Of a DNA stretch of 64,000 nt, positions 35,315 through 48,257 are shown one piece after another (positions within the stretch are counted from its first letter, which is position 1; each line of letters begins with the position of its first letter). Source of the DNA: Tetracladium setigerum (Eukaryota; Ascomycota; Leotiomycetes; Helotiales); assembly GCA_031472005.1 (NCBI GenBank), contig PZJY01000001.1, positions 4,516,434 to 4,580,433 on the forward strand. The letters run 5' to 3'. Both the position numbers and the translations under genes were made by a program. The notes beneath the pieces were generated by a model. It saw nothing but the letters and a program-made list of their open reading frames with translations. It was not told where the DNA came from and searched no databases.

Positions 35315-37320
35315 CTTGAGGCGGTAAAGCGGTGATACTTTGCACAATTAAGGCTCGTGAACTCGAACACTGCAGTAAAATGTGGCAACTATGCGGTAAT
35401 ATGTGGTACCAGATCGAGAATAATTTCAAAATAAAGGCTGATCTGTGTATTTATGTCAGTTGAGAGAGGTTGTCAACTGTCTGTGGAGAGTGAGCAGGAC
35501 ACGAGGATCACCAGTGTAGTAGAATCACACGTGGTCAGACCAGACTGATGGACATTGAGTTATTTTAAAAATTATTCAATGGTGCTTCAGCTAGAGATTT
35601 TAGCTGTCTCATGTGTAGATGCCGAGGCTTCACATGTGTCTCAACACATATAATGGGTTCGTTGACTCATGGCTTTGGGCGGCTCTTAGCTGCCTTGTGG
35701 TACGCCAGCTTGGCCTCCATTGCAAATAGATCTCGTTCATCCGCTACATGTTTCCGCACGACCAGAGGCGAACATCTTCGCAGCAGAGCGTGTCTGATTG
35801 TCTAAGTTCCGTTTTGACATTGTTCCGTTTCAATATTGTTCCGTTTCGACATTGTTCCGTTTCGACATCGTCATCAGAAATCGGTACTATTATTCTCGGA
35901 ACCTTAGTCAGTAATAGTGCTATCGTGATTATTGAAGCTAAAATCGACATCAGGGCAACTTTAGCATTTTCATCTTGCAAATAATTATCACACACGTCCC
36001 CATCGCCGGTTCCTTCGTCCTCAAGGCCAGGCAGCCGCTGCTTCTTCCTATTCTTTTTCTCCTTCTTCTTTATATCAAGTAGCTCTACAGGTCTACACTC
36101 TGTGACGAAGTGGAGAGGTAAGATCCAGATTACTACAGTAGTAGTGAGAGTTTTAAAAACAATCATCATAGCGAACAATGTAGCTAGCCCCCCCTAGTGA
36201 ATGTGAATGTGAAAGAAAGAGCTCGTCCTCCGTGAAATTCATACAAATTTTGTATTTATGAGATTCTGCTTTTCTAGTACGCTAAATGCGAACTATAAAG
36301 TACAATTCAAGAAACTGAATTCTCATCTAGCAAAGAATAGTTGAAGTGCACCAATGACAGTAAAGGAATTGAAGTCGCTGATAGCCACCCAGCTCACGTA
36401 GAGCATTATTTGGCAGCCACGATGTTAGCTTGTACCGAGTTTTCAGTGACATCGGAAGGATATCCTGTGGTCATCACTCCCTTGTAGAAGGTGCCCTGGG
36501 CCTTACACTGTTGTTCCCTCCGATACTAAGAATGATCGCTGTCTGCTTGCGCATTGGATTGGGAAGAGCTTGGGTCAGGTGATTCTTGGAGCCGGACTAG
36601 TCGTAGATAGCCGAGATGACACAGATCGTCTCGGCGCAGAAGACATCCTGCAACGATATTGCTTGTGGTGCCTGTTTGGAAAGGCTCTAGCGTCCCTCGC
36701 TGTCTGGTAAGCTCTACCGTTCCGCTGTCTAATAGCGTCCCCACTGTCTGGCAGGCGCCACAGACTTTAGAACCGTTTCACCAAGTATCGTGTAAGGACG
36801 GGCACGACTAATCCCAATGCGGGAGTGTAACATAAGTCCGTGCACGATCCGCCTCGAACGCGAGACGACATGCGTCCATTACCTACGTTGCACGCACCGG
36901 TGGCTTCCAGAAGCTTATTCCAAAATGCAATGTTTCGATTTAGCGCGGGGGAGACCCATTCTTCTGAGCCACGAGGTGCTCGACAAGTTTTGCCAGCAGC
37001 GACACAACTCGACCCAAGACGAAGAAACGGCCTTCCTGATGAAACAAGCAAAACCGGTGCGCAACCCAGCCGAAGACGTGAAGACTCGCGTGCTGGCTCG
37101 TTGCAGGCCTCTACCCGGGATGTGATGGCGATTTCTCACAGGAGCTATGTGAGGTACGATGTAAACATATCGCATAAGACCCCACGAAGACCACAAAGTA
37201 CCTAAATACTATACCTCTTTATTTTGTCGTTACTATGTATGGCTTCGCATCTACCTGTCTTTTCAACGTCAGATCTACTATGCTTTTAGGTTGCCCGCTT
37301 AATAGTCCTTCTTATACCTG
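35315..37320. other. Intergenic between HMG-CoA synthase and ABC transporter
   Basis: A 435-base minus-strand open frame (36178-35744) has two hydrophobic stretches but no motif; I do not call it. Otherwise no gene is supported over 2 kb. No pathway-specific transcription factor gene is visible here or elsewhere in the cluster. Confidence 0.4.
35806..35872. repeat. 17-bp tandem repeat (TTGTTCCGTTTCGACAT)
   Basis: Four imperfect copies of a unit near TTGTTCCGTTTCGACAT are visible in tandem; copies differ mostly by C/T and G/A changes. Confidence 0.8.
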
Positions 37321-40300
37321 ATGGCCAACGTCAATTTCGATGCCATGTCCTCTCAGCGTCAGACTTGGGACGGTTCGAGTGGCTGGTTGAGCCCACGTGT
37401 CTCCGCGATAGATACGTCTTTTACCCCATGGGATGCTACAGACACAACGGCTTCGTACGCCACTACGCCTCCTCAGGCGCTGGACGTGGGTAGGAACGAA
37501 ACCGCATCCTCGCTAAGGGAGAGCACCATATTCCCACCCGAGGCCGAAACGGCGTCAGACAGTAATTCCACGACGCACACACTCCCCATCCATCCACCGA
37601 AATGGGCGAGGCCGAGTGCGAGGCGAACTGCGAGATCAAGCTCTAGCGTGTCGTCTAGCACAACGCTCCGTTCACGGTCCAGGCCCTTCTTGAGCCGGAG
37701 GACGACTGACGACGACACGGCAGGGCTATTGAAGATGCATCAACGCAAGCTCGGCAGCGTCACCGAGGTAGGCTCTATGACTGATCAGAAGGAGAATAAC
37801 GTAAAAGAGCTTGACAAGCGCATGGAGAAGATCTTTGGTCGCGCCCGACAGAAGCAATCAGAAGAGGAAAGGACGAGACATCTTGGCGTGATCTTCAAGA
37901 ACGTGACTGTCAAAGGCCAGGCGCTTGGAGACGCAATCCAGCCGACGTTTGGGGATGTATTTCTCGGCGTCCCTCGAGCACTAAAGGGCCTTCTCGAACG
38001 CGGAACCGCCGAGGCAACCCGTCTACAAAGACTATCCTGAACAAGTTCACCGGTTGCATACAGCCTGGGGAAATGCTCCTTGTGCTGGGAAGGCCAGGAG
38101 CGGGCGTTTCCACGTTCCTGAAAGTGATAGGAAACCAGCGGAGCGGGTTCGAAAGAGTGGATGGCAGGGTCACGTACGGTGGTGAGAGTGCGGAGACGAT
38201 GGCGTCGGCATTTCGCAGCGAGATCTTGTATAACCCCGAAGCGGACCTGCATTATGCCACGCTTAAGGTCAAGGACACGCTGCGCTTCGCGCTCCAATCG
38301 CGGGCGCCGGCGGCGCACTCCCGAACCGACGGCGAGACGCAAGAGGACTACGTCCGAGAGTTCTTCCAAATGGCGACCAAGGTGTTCTGGATTGAACATA
38401 CTATGGACACTATCGTCGGGAACGAGTTCAAGAGAGGCGTGTCGGGGGGCGAGAAGAAGCGGGTGTCCATTGCGGAGGCCTTGGTCACAAAGGCCTCAAC
38501 GCAGTGCTGGGACGATCCGACTCGGGGTCTCGATTCGAGCGCCGCGCTCGAGTACGTTCGCATCTTGCGGTCGATGACAAATACAGCACACATATCCACT
38601 GCCGTGGGCTTATACCAAGCCAGCGAGGACATGTGGAACCACTTCGACAAGGTCCTGCTCATCGACGAGGGCGAGTGTTGTTACTTCGGCCCTACCGATT
38701 CCGCAGTGCAGTACTTCAAGGATTTGGGATTCGAAATGCCCGAACGGTCGACCAGCGCCGACTTCTTGATTTCACTGTCAAGCGAGCACCAGCGAAAGAT
38801 ACGCCCCGGGTACGAAGACTGGATACCGCGAAACCCACATGAGTTCGCGCAGGCGTTCCGGGCTAGCGACCAGCGATCCAGCAATCTCCTGAACATTGCG
38901 CAGTTTGAATCCAGGCTGTATGGCATGATGGAGAAGAGGAGAGATGCGCAATCGAGCGCCACCAAGACCAAAAACTACGCGCTGCCGTTCTGGAAACAGG
39001 TGTGGATCCTCGCCCATCGCCAGGCTTTGGTCCTCAAAGGCGATCCCCAAACGCTTGGTAGGGAGGCCCTAAGACTTTGCTATTGAGAATCCTACTGACG
39101 TGAATGAACAGTTGGAAAGTGGGGCGGTGTGCTGTTCGAAGCCGTCATCATCGGCTCCCTCTTCTTCGACATGCCAAAAACGTCGGACGGCGTGTTCCTT
39201 CGGGGAGGCGTGTTGTTTTTCATGCTTCTTTTCAACGCTCTGCTCGCCCTCGCGGAGCTGACTCGTACGTTGCTCCTGCTCTACGTTTTATCGAAGCTAA
39301 CGTACCGTTGCAGCTGCATTCGAAGCCCGTCCGCTTCTGATTAAGCACAAGAGCTTTTCCTTCTACCGTCCAGCAGCTTACGCGATCGCCCAGACCTTGC
39401 TCGACGTCCCTCTCTTGTTCGTGCAAGTCACCATCTTTAACCTGATTGTGTACTTCATGTCAGGACTTCAAAGGACGGCGGCACGATTCTTCATCGCGAA
39501 TCTGTTCTTGTACCTGCTCACCATGACGGTGTACGCAGCATTTCGGGCCATTGGAGCGACGGCGCCCTCGCTAGACGCGGCGACTCGACTGACGGGCTTA
39601 GGCATGCAGGCCCTGGTTGTCTACACCGATTATATTATCCCGCCGAAGAAGATGAAAGTTTGGTTTGCATGGTTGCGTTGGTTGAATCCGATCCAGTACT
39701 GTTTCGAATCGCTCATGGTAAACGAGTTTGATGGTCTGAACATCGCTTGCGTGTCTCCGAACCTGATCCCTCTGGGGCCCTCGGTGCAACCTCAATTCCA
39801 GTCGTGCACCGTGCAGGGCAGCAGGCCAGGCGCGGCATCGGTCCGCGGTAGCGACTACCTGGAAGTCTCCTTTGGGTTCCGCAAGTCCCATCTCTGGCGT
39901 AACTTGGGCATCATCTTGGTCTTTTTCGTCTTCTTCGTCGGCGTGACGGCCTTGGGTATGGAGCTGCAGGGTCCGAGCAAAGGCAGCAGCGGAGTCACTA
40001 TCTTTAAACGAGATCAGACTCCGCGCAAGAAGAAGATAGTGCAGGAGGACTCTGATAACGAGGACTCTGATAAAGGGGACTCTGATGACGACGGCTCTGC
40101 GTTTGACCCGAGCGAAAAGCCGTACAGTAAGGAAGTCGCAGAGACCGAGCGTCCTCCATCTCTAGGCGCCGATGCGCAGTCGACGTTTACGTGGCAGCAC
40201 GTTGAGTATACCATTCCTTATGAGGAGGGGACTAGACGGCTGTTGCACAATGTACAAGGGTATGTGAGGCCGGGTAAGCTGACCGCCCTCATGGGGTCGT

Positions 40301-42190
40301 CGGGTGCTGGCAAGACGACGCTCCTGAATGTCCTTGCCCAGCGGATCCGGTTCGGTGTCGTGACGGGTACGTTCCTGGTGAACGGACACCCACTCCCAAG
40401 CTCGTTTCAGCGCTCCACCGGATTTGCCGAGCAGATGGACATCCACGAACCGACCCAGACGGTCCGAGAAGCCCTTCGTTTCTCGGCGACGCTCCGTCAA
40501 CCTCGGCACGTACCGCTCCAGGAGAAGTACCGGTACTGCGAGGAGGTAATCGACCTTCTCGAGATGCGGGACATTGCTAGCGCCGTGATTGGCGCGAACG
40601 GAACGAGCCTCAACCAGGAGCAGCGCAAACGGTTGACTATCGCGGTCGAGCTAGCGAGCAAGCCGCAGCTGCTTATCTTCCTGGATGAACCGACGTCTGG
40701 GCTCGATTCCCTAGCCGCGGCCAATATCGTGCGACTGCTGCGCAAGCTAGCCGACGCAGGCCATGCCATACTGTGCACGATCCATCAACCGTCGGCCATC
40801 CTCTTCGATTATTTCGACATGCTTCTTTTGCTCAAGCGGGGAGGCCGTATGGTATATTTCGGCGAGCTGGGGCCGGGCAGCCGCGTGTTGATCGACTATC
40901 TCGAAAAGAACGGCGCACCCGCATGCCCGTTCAACGCGAATCCCGCCGAGTACATGCTCGAGGCCATCGGTGCGGGGAACCCCGATCAAAAGGGCAGCGA
41001 CTGGGCCGACATCTGGAGCCGGTCGCCAGAAAACGCCCGTCTGACGAGTGACATCGAAGACATGGTCCGCACAAGCGGTATGTCGCGCCCCCGCGTGGAA
41101 GAGGCCTCCGAGTACGCCATGCCCGCCTGGGACCAGATCAACACGGTGGTTTATCGTTCCTTCAGTTCTATGTGGCGCAGCCGAGACTACGTGACGGGCA
41201 TCCTGGTTCTGCACATCTTCGTTGGCATCTTCAGCACCTTTAGCTTTTGGATGCTGGGCAACTCGCTTATCGACATGCAGTCTCGACTCTTCGCCGTGTT
41301 TATGACGCTCATCATCGCGCCCCCGCTCATGCAGCAGCTTCAGCCACGCTTCCTCGAGGCGCGCAACCTGTACGCGTCGCGCGAAGCCAAGGCGAAGATC
41401 TACAGTTGGTTTGCCTTTGTCACGGGAGCAGTTGTCTCGGAGATTCCCTATCGCATACTCGCAGGAACCCTGTACTGGGCGTGCTGGTACTTTGGCATCG
41501 GCTTCCCGCGAGGCGACCTGGTCCCGTTCAAAATCTGGATGCTCATCGTCTTGTATGAGCTCTTCTACCTGGGGCTCGGACAAGGCATCGCAGCTTTTTC
41601 CCCGTCCGTGGCGCTCGCGTCCTTCTTCATTCCCCTTTTCTTCATGTTCGTCATCTCCTTCTGTGGGATCGCGGTACCGTTCTTCGCGCTGCCCGATTTC
41701 TGGAAGTGGATGTATCACGTAACGCCATTCACCTACTTGCTGGAGGCTATGCTCGGTTTGGTGATTCACAAGGTGCCCGTAATCTGCTCCCGGGACGAGT
41801 TGGCCATCGTCCAACCTCCGCCAGGGTCGAGTTGCGAGGTGTACATGGGCTCGTATATTGTGCAGGCCGGGGGCTATGTGCAGACCTTGCCCAACGGGTT
41901 CTGCGGGTATTGCCAGTTTGCGAACGGTGATCAGTTTGTAAGTGTGGACGCTCCCGTTCAAGAAACGAATACTAATACTTTTTCGGCAGGGAGTCGGCTT
42001 TAACGTGTTTGAACGCAACTTTTGGAAAGATTTCTACATCTTTGGGGCGTACGTCTTGTTCAACTTTGTCTTTATATACGCTTGCTCTTGGTTTTACTTG
42101 CAAGGCTATGAGCAGATCAGTTCGTATTTTAGTGCGGCGGCAGCACTAAAGAAGAAGGAGAAGAAGGCTCGTGGTGATGAATATGTGTAA
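37321..42190 (+). CDS. PDR-type (ABCG) full-size ABC transporter, probable frameshift near 38020
   Basis: Exports lipophilic compounds across the plasma membrane; here the likely exporter of the terpene. Exon 1 starts at 37321, introns are 39058-39111, 39265-39313 and 41938-41989, end 42190. Order is NBD1-TMD1-NBD2-TMD2. NBD1 has GRPGAGVSTFLK (fungal PDR form, no Walker Lys), VSGGEKKRVSIAEA and CWDDPTRGLDSS. NBD2 has canonical GSSGAGKTTLLN, LNQEQRKRLTIAVEL and LIFLDEPTSGLDS. TMD helices follow, for example GVLFEAVIIGSLFFDMP and FFMFVISFCGIAVPFFALPDFWKWM. The N-terminal frame stops at 38040 while the family frame resumes with TKTILNKFTGC from about 38021; one extra base in CCC (38018-38020) or AAA (38027-38029) joins them. 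About 1,560 aa if joined. Confidence 0.88.
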
Positions 42191-43750
42191 CGCTCGATTG
42201 TGGCTGGCACCCAAAAGTCATATAGGCATCGAAACGAAATCTTTATCTCGAGAAGATATTGAAGAGCTCGCTAGGATCTAGGACTTTGACTAGTAAAATC
42301 AGGTCAGGGTGTTAAGCGACACGTGATATTTGTACACTTATTATTCACTTCATTGTAATTATATCAATTTTTGGTCAAAATGCACCTAAGAGAGCTTGAA
42401 TTCAAGCTATTTTAGTACTTTATTACACCCCTTTTATTCTTTAGTACGGCCAGCCCAATATCTTGGCACTGAATCGCAGAGGCTAAGGAGGAAAGTAGGC
42501 TTAATTATCGGCTAGATCTTAGCAAGAGCTATTCTTACGTTTACATCGAGTGAATATATTGACGGTTACAATCTTGCTCTACCTCCACTCACGGAAAAAA
42601 TCCTCCCCGCTAATTGAGCGTGGTTCCGATAAAGTGATATTCCATTTTTAATCCTGGAGCTCGAAAGTTAATTTAGGAAAGTGGATAAAACTGCAAAGTA
42701 CTCCTGCTAATGGCATAATTGAAGTTTGCCTTTGAACGTTGTCGATATAAAGATTTGCTGGTCTTCTAGTGCTTTAATACACAACTTAGTACTGAGGTGG
42801 AGATGGAGATTCTGGGAAATATTTTGAACGTTAAGTGTTTGAAGACTACCTCATGAGTACGAACAGATCTTACATTGTCTGCTAATCTTAGTGTCTATTT
42901 GTGTCTTCGTCACGTGTTTTTCATCAGCTCTTGCCTTACCAGGAATGGGTTGACTGCTGCGAAAGCTTAGAGGGAGCGGTTCTGGCTCCGAAGCCCAAAT
43001 TTAGAACCGGATAATGGGCAGGGTTAAAATTGCCGCACTACGTCCATTTTAAGCTCTAGTCTTGCAGTTAGCAATCTTTTTCCTTAGACAAGAAAATAGA
43101 CATAAACAAAATAACTGCTCCACCTAAGCTCAAATATACTCTTTCAACATTCCACCGGACGGCGGATTAGAGAATCACAAGACGTGTTTGGTGTTAATGT
43201 TGGTGAGTGTGTTAGGCTCATAATTTTCGCCGAGCTACTGTGACATTGGTTACTTGAGAGAAAGAGGTGCTATTGTTTCAAAGCAAGCAGGTTTGAACAT
43301 ATAGACATCCGAGCCATTTCTTAGCCGGCGTTGTTGTACGCATAATCTAAGGAGTATTGTCGGTAAACCAGGATCACGTGGTAGTGCTGATTCAGCATTT
43401 ACTCCTTTATATACTGGCTCTGACCACCACTCTCCTAGCTACTCTAAAAATAATCAGAATTGAAATCGTACCTTAAGTTTAGTGATCACTATATTTCACC
43501 CGCATGCCGAGTCTCCCGACAAGTATAGAATGCATGCTTGTTCACGTTGGAGGCCGCAATTCAAATGACAAGGTTCGTAAATACTGCCATAGTGCATTGT
43601 AATTTTATAGATAATATGAAGAAAGAGTGCAGAAGATGTCGGATTCGCTCAGATCTACGTTTTGAGTTCAGACGGATCAACGCTATCTCTTTCTAGTCGT
43701 AATACGTCTACAGCATCAATCATTAAAATATCTCATCAAAATGTATGGAA
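42191..43750. other. Intergenic, AT-rich, no gene supported
   Basis: No motif-bearing frame over about 1.5 kb. The last 100 bases before the transposon (43650-43750) form an open plus-strand frame (SSDGSTLSLSSRNTSTASII) that stays open across the insertion site if the element and one TA are removed, so the transposon may have landed in a gene; the product is not recognised. Confidence 0.35.
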
Positions 43751-43752
43751 TA

Positions 43753-45574
43753 AGTCCCCACCCCCCATTCCGGCCACCCCCCATTCCGGCCACCCCACTA
43801 AACCTCACCCCAACACCTACACTCCAACTTTAAAAATTAATTACTTTTGCAAATCTTGATCGATTCTCTTGAAACTCGGAATTTACATTGTGATTAATAT
43901 GAAGAATCGATACACCGAATATAATGTTATACGCGCTCTCAATGCGATTCAAAATGGCAAGTCACTTCGTAAAGCTGCTCTAGAGTGGGGTGTACCAAAG
44001 TTAACACTTCAAGACCGATTGATACACAACACTAACTATCACGAGGCAGCCGAACACTTGCAAAGGCTACCTGTTATAATAGAGAATCGGCTTACTAAGT
44101 GGGTATTAACCCAGGAAGCTCTCGGCCATAGCATCACTCACTCGTAGTTAAAGGTTTTCGGAGAACGTCTTTGCAAGCTCTAAGGCGACTCTGCACCATT
44201 AGGAAAGCGGTGGATTCGGAGGTTCTTAGTACGGAATCTAATACTTAAGACTAAAAGGCAACTCACGGTCGATTCTATACGAGTGAATGGCGCTAAGTCC
44301 GATATAATTAAGGCTTGGTTCCAGAATTTCCAGATTCCGGCCATCCAAGAAATCAAGCCGGAGAACCGATGGAATATGGACGAGGCCGGCATTATGGAAG
44401 GTTATAGGGTTAATGGATTAGTCCTTGGTAGCTCGGAACGACGTTTTATTTAAAAGAAACAGGCCGGTACTAAGAGTTGGACATCATTTATCGAGGTTAT
44501 CTCTGCCACCGGGGTCAAAACTACTCCACTTATCATATATAAAGGAAAGTCGGTGCAACAACAATAGTTTCCGGCCGAGATCGATATATTTAAATCATGG
44601 CAATTCACTACAACAGATAATGGATGGACAACTGACCGTACGGCTTTGGAATGGCTCGAGAAGGTGTTTATTCCGAAGATAGCACCGGCCGATAGTTCGG
44701 CTTAATTACTTATCTTAGATGGCCATGGAAGCCATGAAACCACCGAATTCATGTTCAAATGCCTCGAATCGAACATATATCTCTTATTTTTGCCTCCTCA
44801 TAGCTCTCATATCCTTCAACCTTTAGATTTATCGATTTTCTCTCCTCTTAAGGCTGCCTATCGAAGAGAGCTTAATCTCTTAAGTCCTTTACTCGATTCG
44901 GCACCAATTAGCAAGCGTAACTTCTTACTATGCTACTATAAGGCCCGGGAAGCTGCAATTATAGCTAATAATATCTTGGCCGGATGGAATGCTACGGGGT
45001 TATGGCCGGTGAACATAAGTAAACCTCTAATGAGCCGATTATTACTAGAGAATAGTAATAAAGCTCCGGAATCGGCCCCTTTAGAGAGTTCTAATACTAA
45101 GTGGAATATAAGTATATCATCGATTAAGTGACATACACCTAAAGTCGGGAGGGAATTACGTTTACAGTTCGACACTCTAGCTCGGCTTGGCCATGATGAT
45201 CTTCCGACACGTCGACTACTCTTTCGGAAGGTTACAAAAGGATTAGATGAAAAGGATTTTGCTTTATCACAGGCCGAGAATCGAATAAAAGAGTTAGAAG
45301 CTCAATTAGATCTATATAAACCAAGGAAGCGCCGAAAGGTCCAGGTATCTCCGAATTCGAGGTTCGTGGACGTTAAGGCTATTAGATCGGCCCAGATCGA
45401 AGCTGGAGAGCTCGGAGTGGTACCAATCGATTCGGATTCATCTACAGAATCTGAATCTATCGGGGATTATATAGAAGTCGAAGCGTCGTAGAGATATTAA
45501 GTGTTGAATGTAAAGTGGTGGATTTTGATGGGGTGGCCGGAATGGGGGGGTGGCCGGAATGGGGGGTGGGGACT
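43753..45574 (+). mobile_element. pogo/Fot1-type DNA transposon, complete with TIRs and TA duplication
   Basis: The element is 1,822 bp. The left end AGTCCCCACCCCCCATTCC is mirrored at the right end, and each terminal repeat contains two direct copies of CCCCCCATTCCGGCCACC-like sequence (43757-43800 and 45527-45572). It is flanked by TA on both sides (43751-43752 and 45575-45576), the standard target duplication of Tc1/mariner elements. The single transposase frame inside is inactivated by stops. Terminal repeats remain nearly identical, so insertion is not very old. Confidence 0.9.
43899..45491 (+). pseudogene. pogo-type DDE transposase inactivated by RIP-like stops
   Basis: The frame stays open in one phase for 530 codons apart from six internal stops at 44145, 44181, 44451, 44565, 44703 and 45129. 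The start MKNRYTEYNVIRALNAIQNG and KSLRKAALEWGVPKLTLQDR form the psq/CENP-B-like helix-turn-helix. NRWNMDEAGI, LLILDGHGSH and PPHSSHILQPLDLS are the DDE_1 catalytic blocks. A coiled region (LSQAENRIKELEAQLDLY) and basic PRKRRKV follow. All six stops are TAA/TAG/TGA where CAA, CAG or CGA is expected, that is C-to-T changes, five of them in CpA. No frameshift has occurred. Confidence 0.9.
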
Positions 45575-45576
45575 TA

Positions 45577-46252
45577 CAATGCCTCAGAAGTCTTTGAAGG
45601 TCCGCGTGCAGCTCACTAAGCAGCGTAATTGTAGCTATCAAATGCAGCGTCCATACATCGTCGATTAACCTAATTGTAATTAAGCCATATATGTGCTGTT
45701 TCTCCACCAAGCGGTAATAGGCCTCAAAATTGGCGTGATGCAATAATGCCCATCCGGTGGCATCGCCAAGCAGCCCAATTAAATTTAGTATGATGCAGCC
45801 AAATCGTAGGTCTTAAAATCTAGGATGTGGATACACCAGGACACGTTTTCAAGGAAGTGGTTGCAGGACTGAAATTTAGTGCGATGAAGCTGCGCCACAA
45901 CGTAGCGTAGCGGCGGAAAATCTGGAGTTAGTTGTATTGATTGATCATTTGTGAGGCCTACACTTGAAGTGCTCGGCGACGTAAACAACTGCAGGACTCT
46001 GAGTTGGCCATATCAAATCATTGCACGCAGGTGAACTGCCTAGTACTCGGCGATTTTTCTGTCTGATATAGGCTTGTAAATATTCTGTAATAAACCAGAA
46101 ATAATTCAAGAGCATATGCCTTTTAGAGACATATGGACAAGGCCTCCATTGCTTTCTTCCATCAATCCTCTCTCACACTTTCTCAGTTCTCATCAACTTT
46201 TTGCTTTCATAGATCTGCTCTTTATAACCTACGAGAAGACAAATTTGAAGTC
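45577..46252. other. Spacer with a possible ankyrin-like remnant (minus strand, 45595-45780)
   Basis: On the minus strand GDATGWALLHHANFEAYYRL and IRLIDDVWTLHLIATITLL resemble ankyrin-repeat helices as found in fungal STAND/HET-associated proteins, but no full repeat or start is present. Treat as a weak hint. Confidence 0.25.
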
Positions 46253-47866
46253 ATGGACAACAACCTCAGTGCTCCAGGTGAACGTCCTACACAGACCGCT
46301 TCTGGCACTCGAAGTTTTGCCGCGACTACTACGGTCCGTAACAGGGAAGAAGCTTTGATTCTTCACCAGCATTTATCTCTCCTTCGAAACCTCCCAAGTC
46401 AGCATGCACTTCCAGAGATGACAACCACACCAATATTCGTCATGCCGGTAACGAGATACGCCGAGACACTTCTCCTGCCAGGCGACCCAGATCCATTTCC
46501 TCAATATGGTCTCCTAGGGGGTCTGTCTGAAGTCTTGAGGGTTCAGGAAGAGAGTGGAGAATCTGGAAATCCAGATCCTCGCATTTTTTCAAATGTTGCT
46601 ACCCCTTCGAGTACATTCATTTTCGGTTCCCAGGGCTCTGGCAAGAGTCACACTCTATCTTGCTTATTGGAGAACTGTTTAAGTCCTTCTCAAGCAGGGA
46701 AGCTTCCAAAACCTTTGACTGGCCTGTTCTTTTTCAGTATGCTGTTGCTAAACATCGGTCAATTCAGAGTACTTACAGCCGTTTCAACATCCAAGTTACT
46801 CCTTTGCGGATCAAGGAATCGGATTTGAATACGAAGCGGATGTTGGAATTGATGGCGGTGAAGAATGGCGAGGCTGTACCTCTATATGTGCACACGATTT
46901 ACCGTATCTTACGGGAGATGCGCATGGTGCAGCAGGAAACAAGATCCTCTTTCAACTATCGCGAATTCAAGCGTGAAATTATGGATATTGGTTTGAGTCC
47001 TGCCCAGCTTGGGCCACTGCAGCAGCGGCTTGATGCCCTAGAAAGCTTCATGCCCAAAGGGCAGGTTGTTCTAGGAAAGAAGGGCAAGGGCAAGAGGAAC
47101 CTGGAAGCTTCGGGAACAGATGAGAACCATTAGAGATTTAAGGTACATAATTCATAAGGCTGTTTACTCTTTCTAATTGCTTTTCAGCCCGGTTCGCTTA
47201 CAATTGTCGATCTTTCATGCCCCTGTGTAACACCTGAAAGTGCTTGTTCCCTCTTCAACATATGCTTGAGTTTGTTTGTAGAGCAGAGCATGGACGGTGG
47301 CCGAGTCATTGCTCTGGATGAGGCACATAAGGTAGATGCAGAGTATGGACTAGATGTACATTCACTAATCTCCTTGAAAGTATATGAACGCTTCCACAGA
47401 GGCACTGATCCTTACCAACATATTGCTATCAGTTATTCGACTACAATGTCACCTTGGTGCGCGCATCATTTTGTCAACTCAGGAACCGATAATATCCCCT
47501 CTGCTACTCGATTTATGCTCCTTTACCATCATTCATCGGTTCACCTCACCAGGGTGGATGCGGACGCTCAAAGGCCATTTAGCTGGTGTTGTAGCGGATG
47601 GGACGCATCCAAAAAAGGAGAATACGGAAGATTATGCCGATGAAGACACAGATTCAAACAATGACGGTAAAGCCATAAGCATCTTCAACGAAATCGTGAA
47701 ATTGCGTGTTGGACATGCGCTCATTCTTGCACCAGCTGCAATGGTACGGGTGAATCAGTGCAGCGGTGAAGGGATGGAGACTGAAAGGCTTGGATCCGGT
47801 TACCTGAAGATTAGAGTGAGGAATAGGTTGACAACAGACGGTGGTATGAGTATAATGGCAATCTAG
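46253..47866 (+). pseudogene. P-loop ATPase (fungal AAA/HerA-like), disrupted
   Basis: Starts MDNNLSAPGERPTQ at 46253. Walker A is FIFGSQGSGKSHTLSCLLEN. The frame changes at the five Ts of 46730-46734; one more T gives TGLFFFQYAVAKHRS and continues into RIKESDLNTKRMLELMAV and PLYVHTIYRILREM. A TAG at 47131-47133 follows NH. After an intron (47137-47187) PGSLTIVDLSCPCVTPESAC and RVIALDEAHK (Walker B) appear. A second intron (47331-47378) leads to YMNASTEALILTNILLSVIR, ILSTQEPIISPLLLDLC and HRFTSPGWMRTLKGHLAG. This order matches a widespread uncharacterised fungal ATPase family. The TAG may be a TGG changed by C-to-T on the other strand. Function unknown. Confidence 0.6.
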
Positions 47867-48257
47867 AGGCATGGCGCTTGACAACTTTGATTTGACTAGA
47901 CTATGAAATAAATATCTATTACTGCGTTTCAACGTTCCCAAAACCAAAATATTTCTCGAAACACTCGTATTTCAGCCATTTTCTACTTTCCTATGTTATC
48001 TAGACCTGCAGAAAATTGAAGTGAGGAATGATTATGACAAATCAAGGACTCCAAATACCAAACGCGTCTCAAATTTACTTTCAATCCGCCAGTATTCTTC
48101 CTAGATATTTAACGGCCGAGAGTACTGTGTGTTCGGGCTGTTTGTTGTGCTCAATTTGACTGTTGGCAATCCAGAATCTTGTGGTGTTGAACTCAGTGAC
48201 TTTTCTGGTAATGACTCGACAGGGCGTGCGACAAAACTTGACCTCGGAGGCGTAAAG

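Noticed and set aside
36817..37205. Overlapping plus-strand open frames of 100-120 codons before the ABC transporter
   Set aside because: Frames overlap in different phases, no motif, no splice pattern; likely chance frames in GC-balanced DNA.
40747..42018. 423-codon minus-strand open frame within the ABC transporter
   Set aside because: Exact shadow of the transporter coding sequence; composition is Arg/His/Glu-rich junk without any domain.
43757..43800. C-rich repeat considered as a telomere-like or G-quadruplex element on its own
   Set aside because: Its mirror image at 45527-45572 and the flanking TA show it is a transposon terminal repeat.
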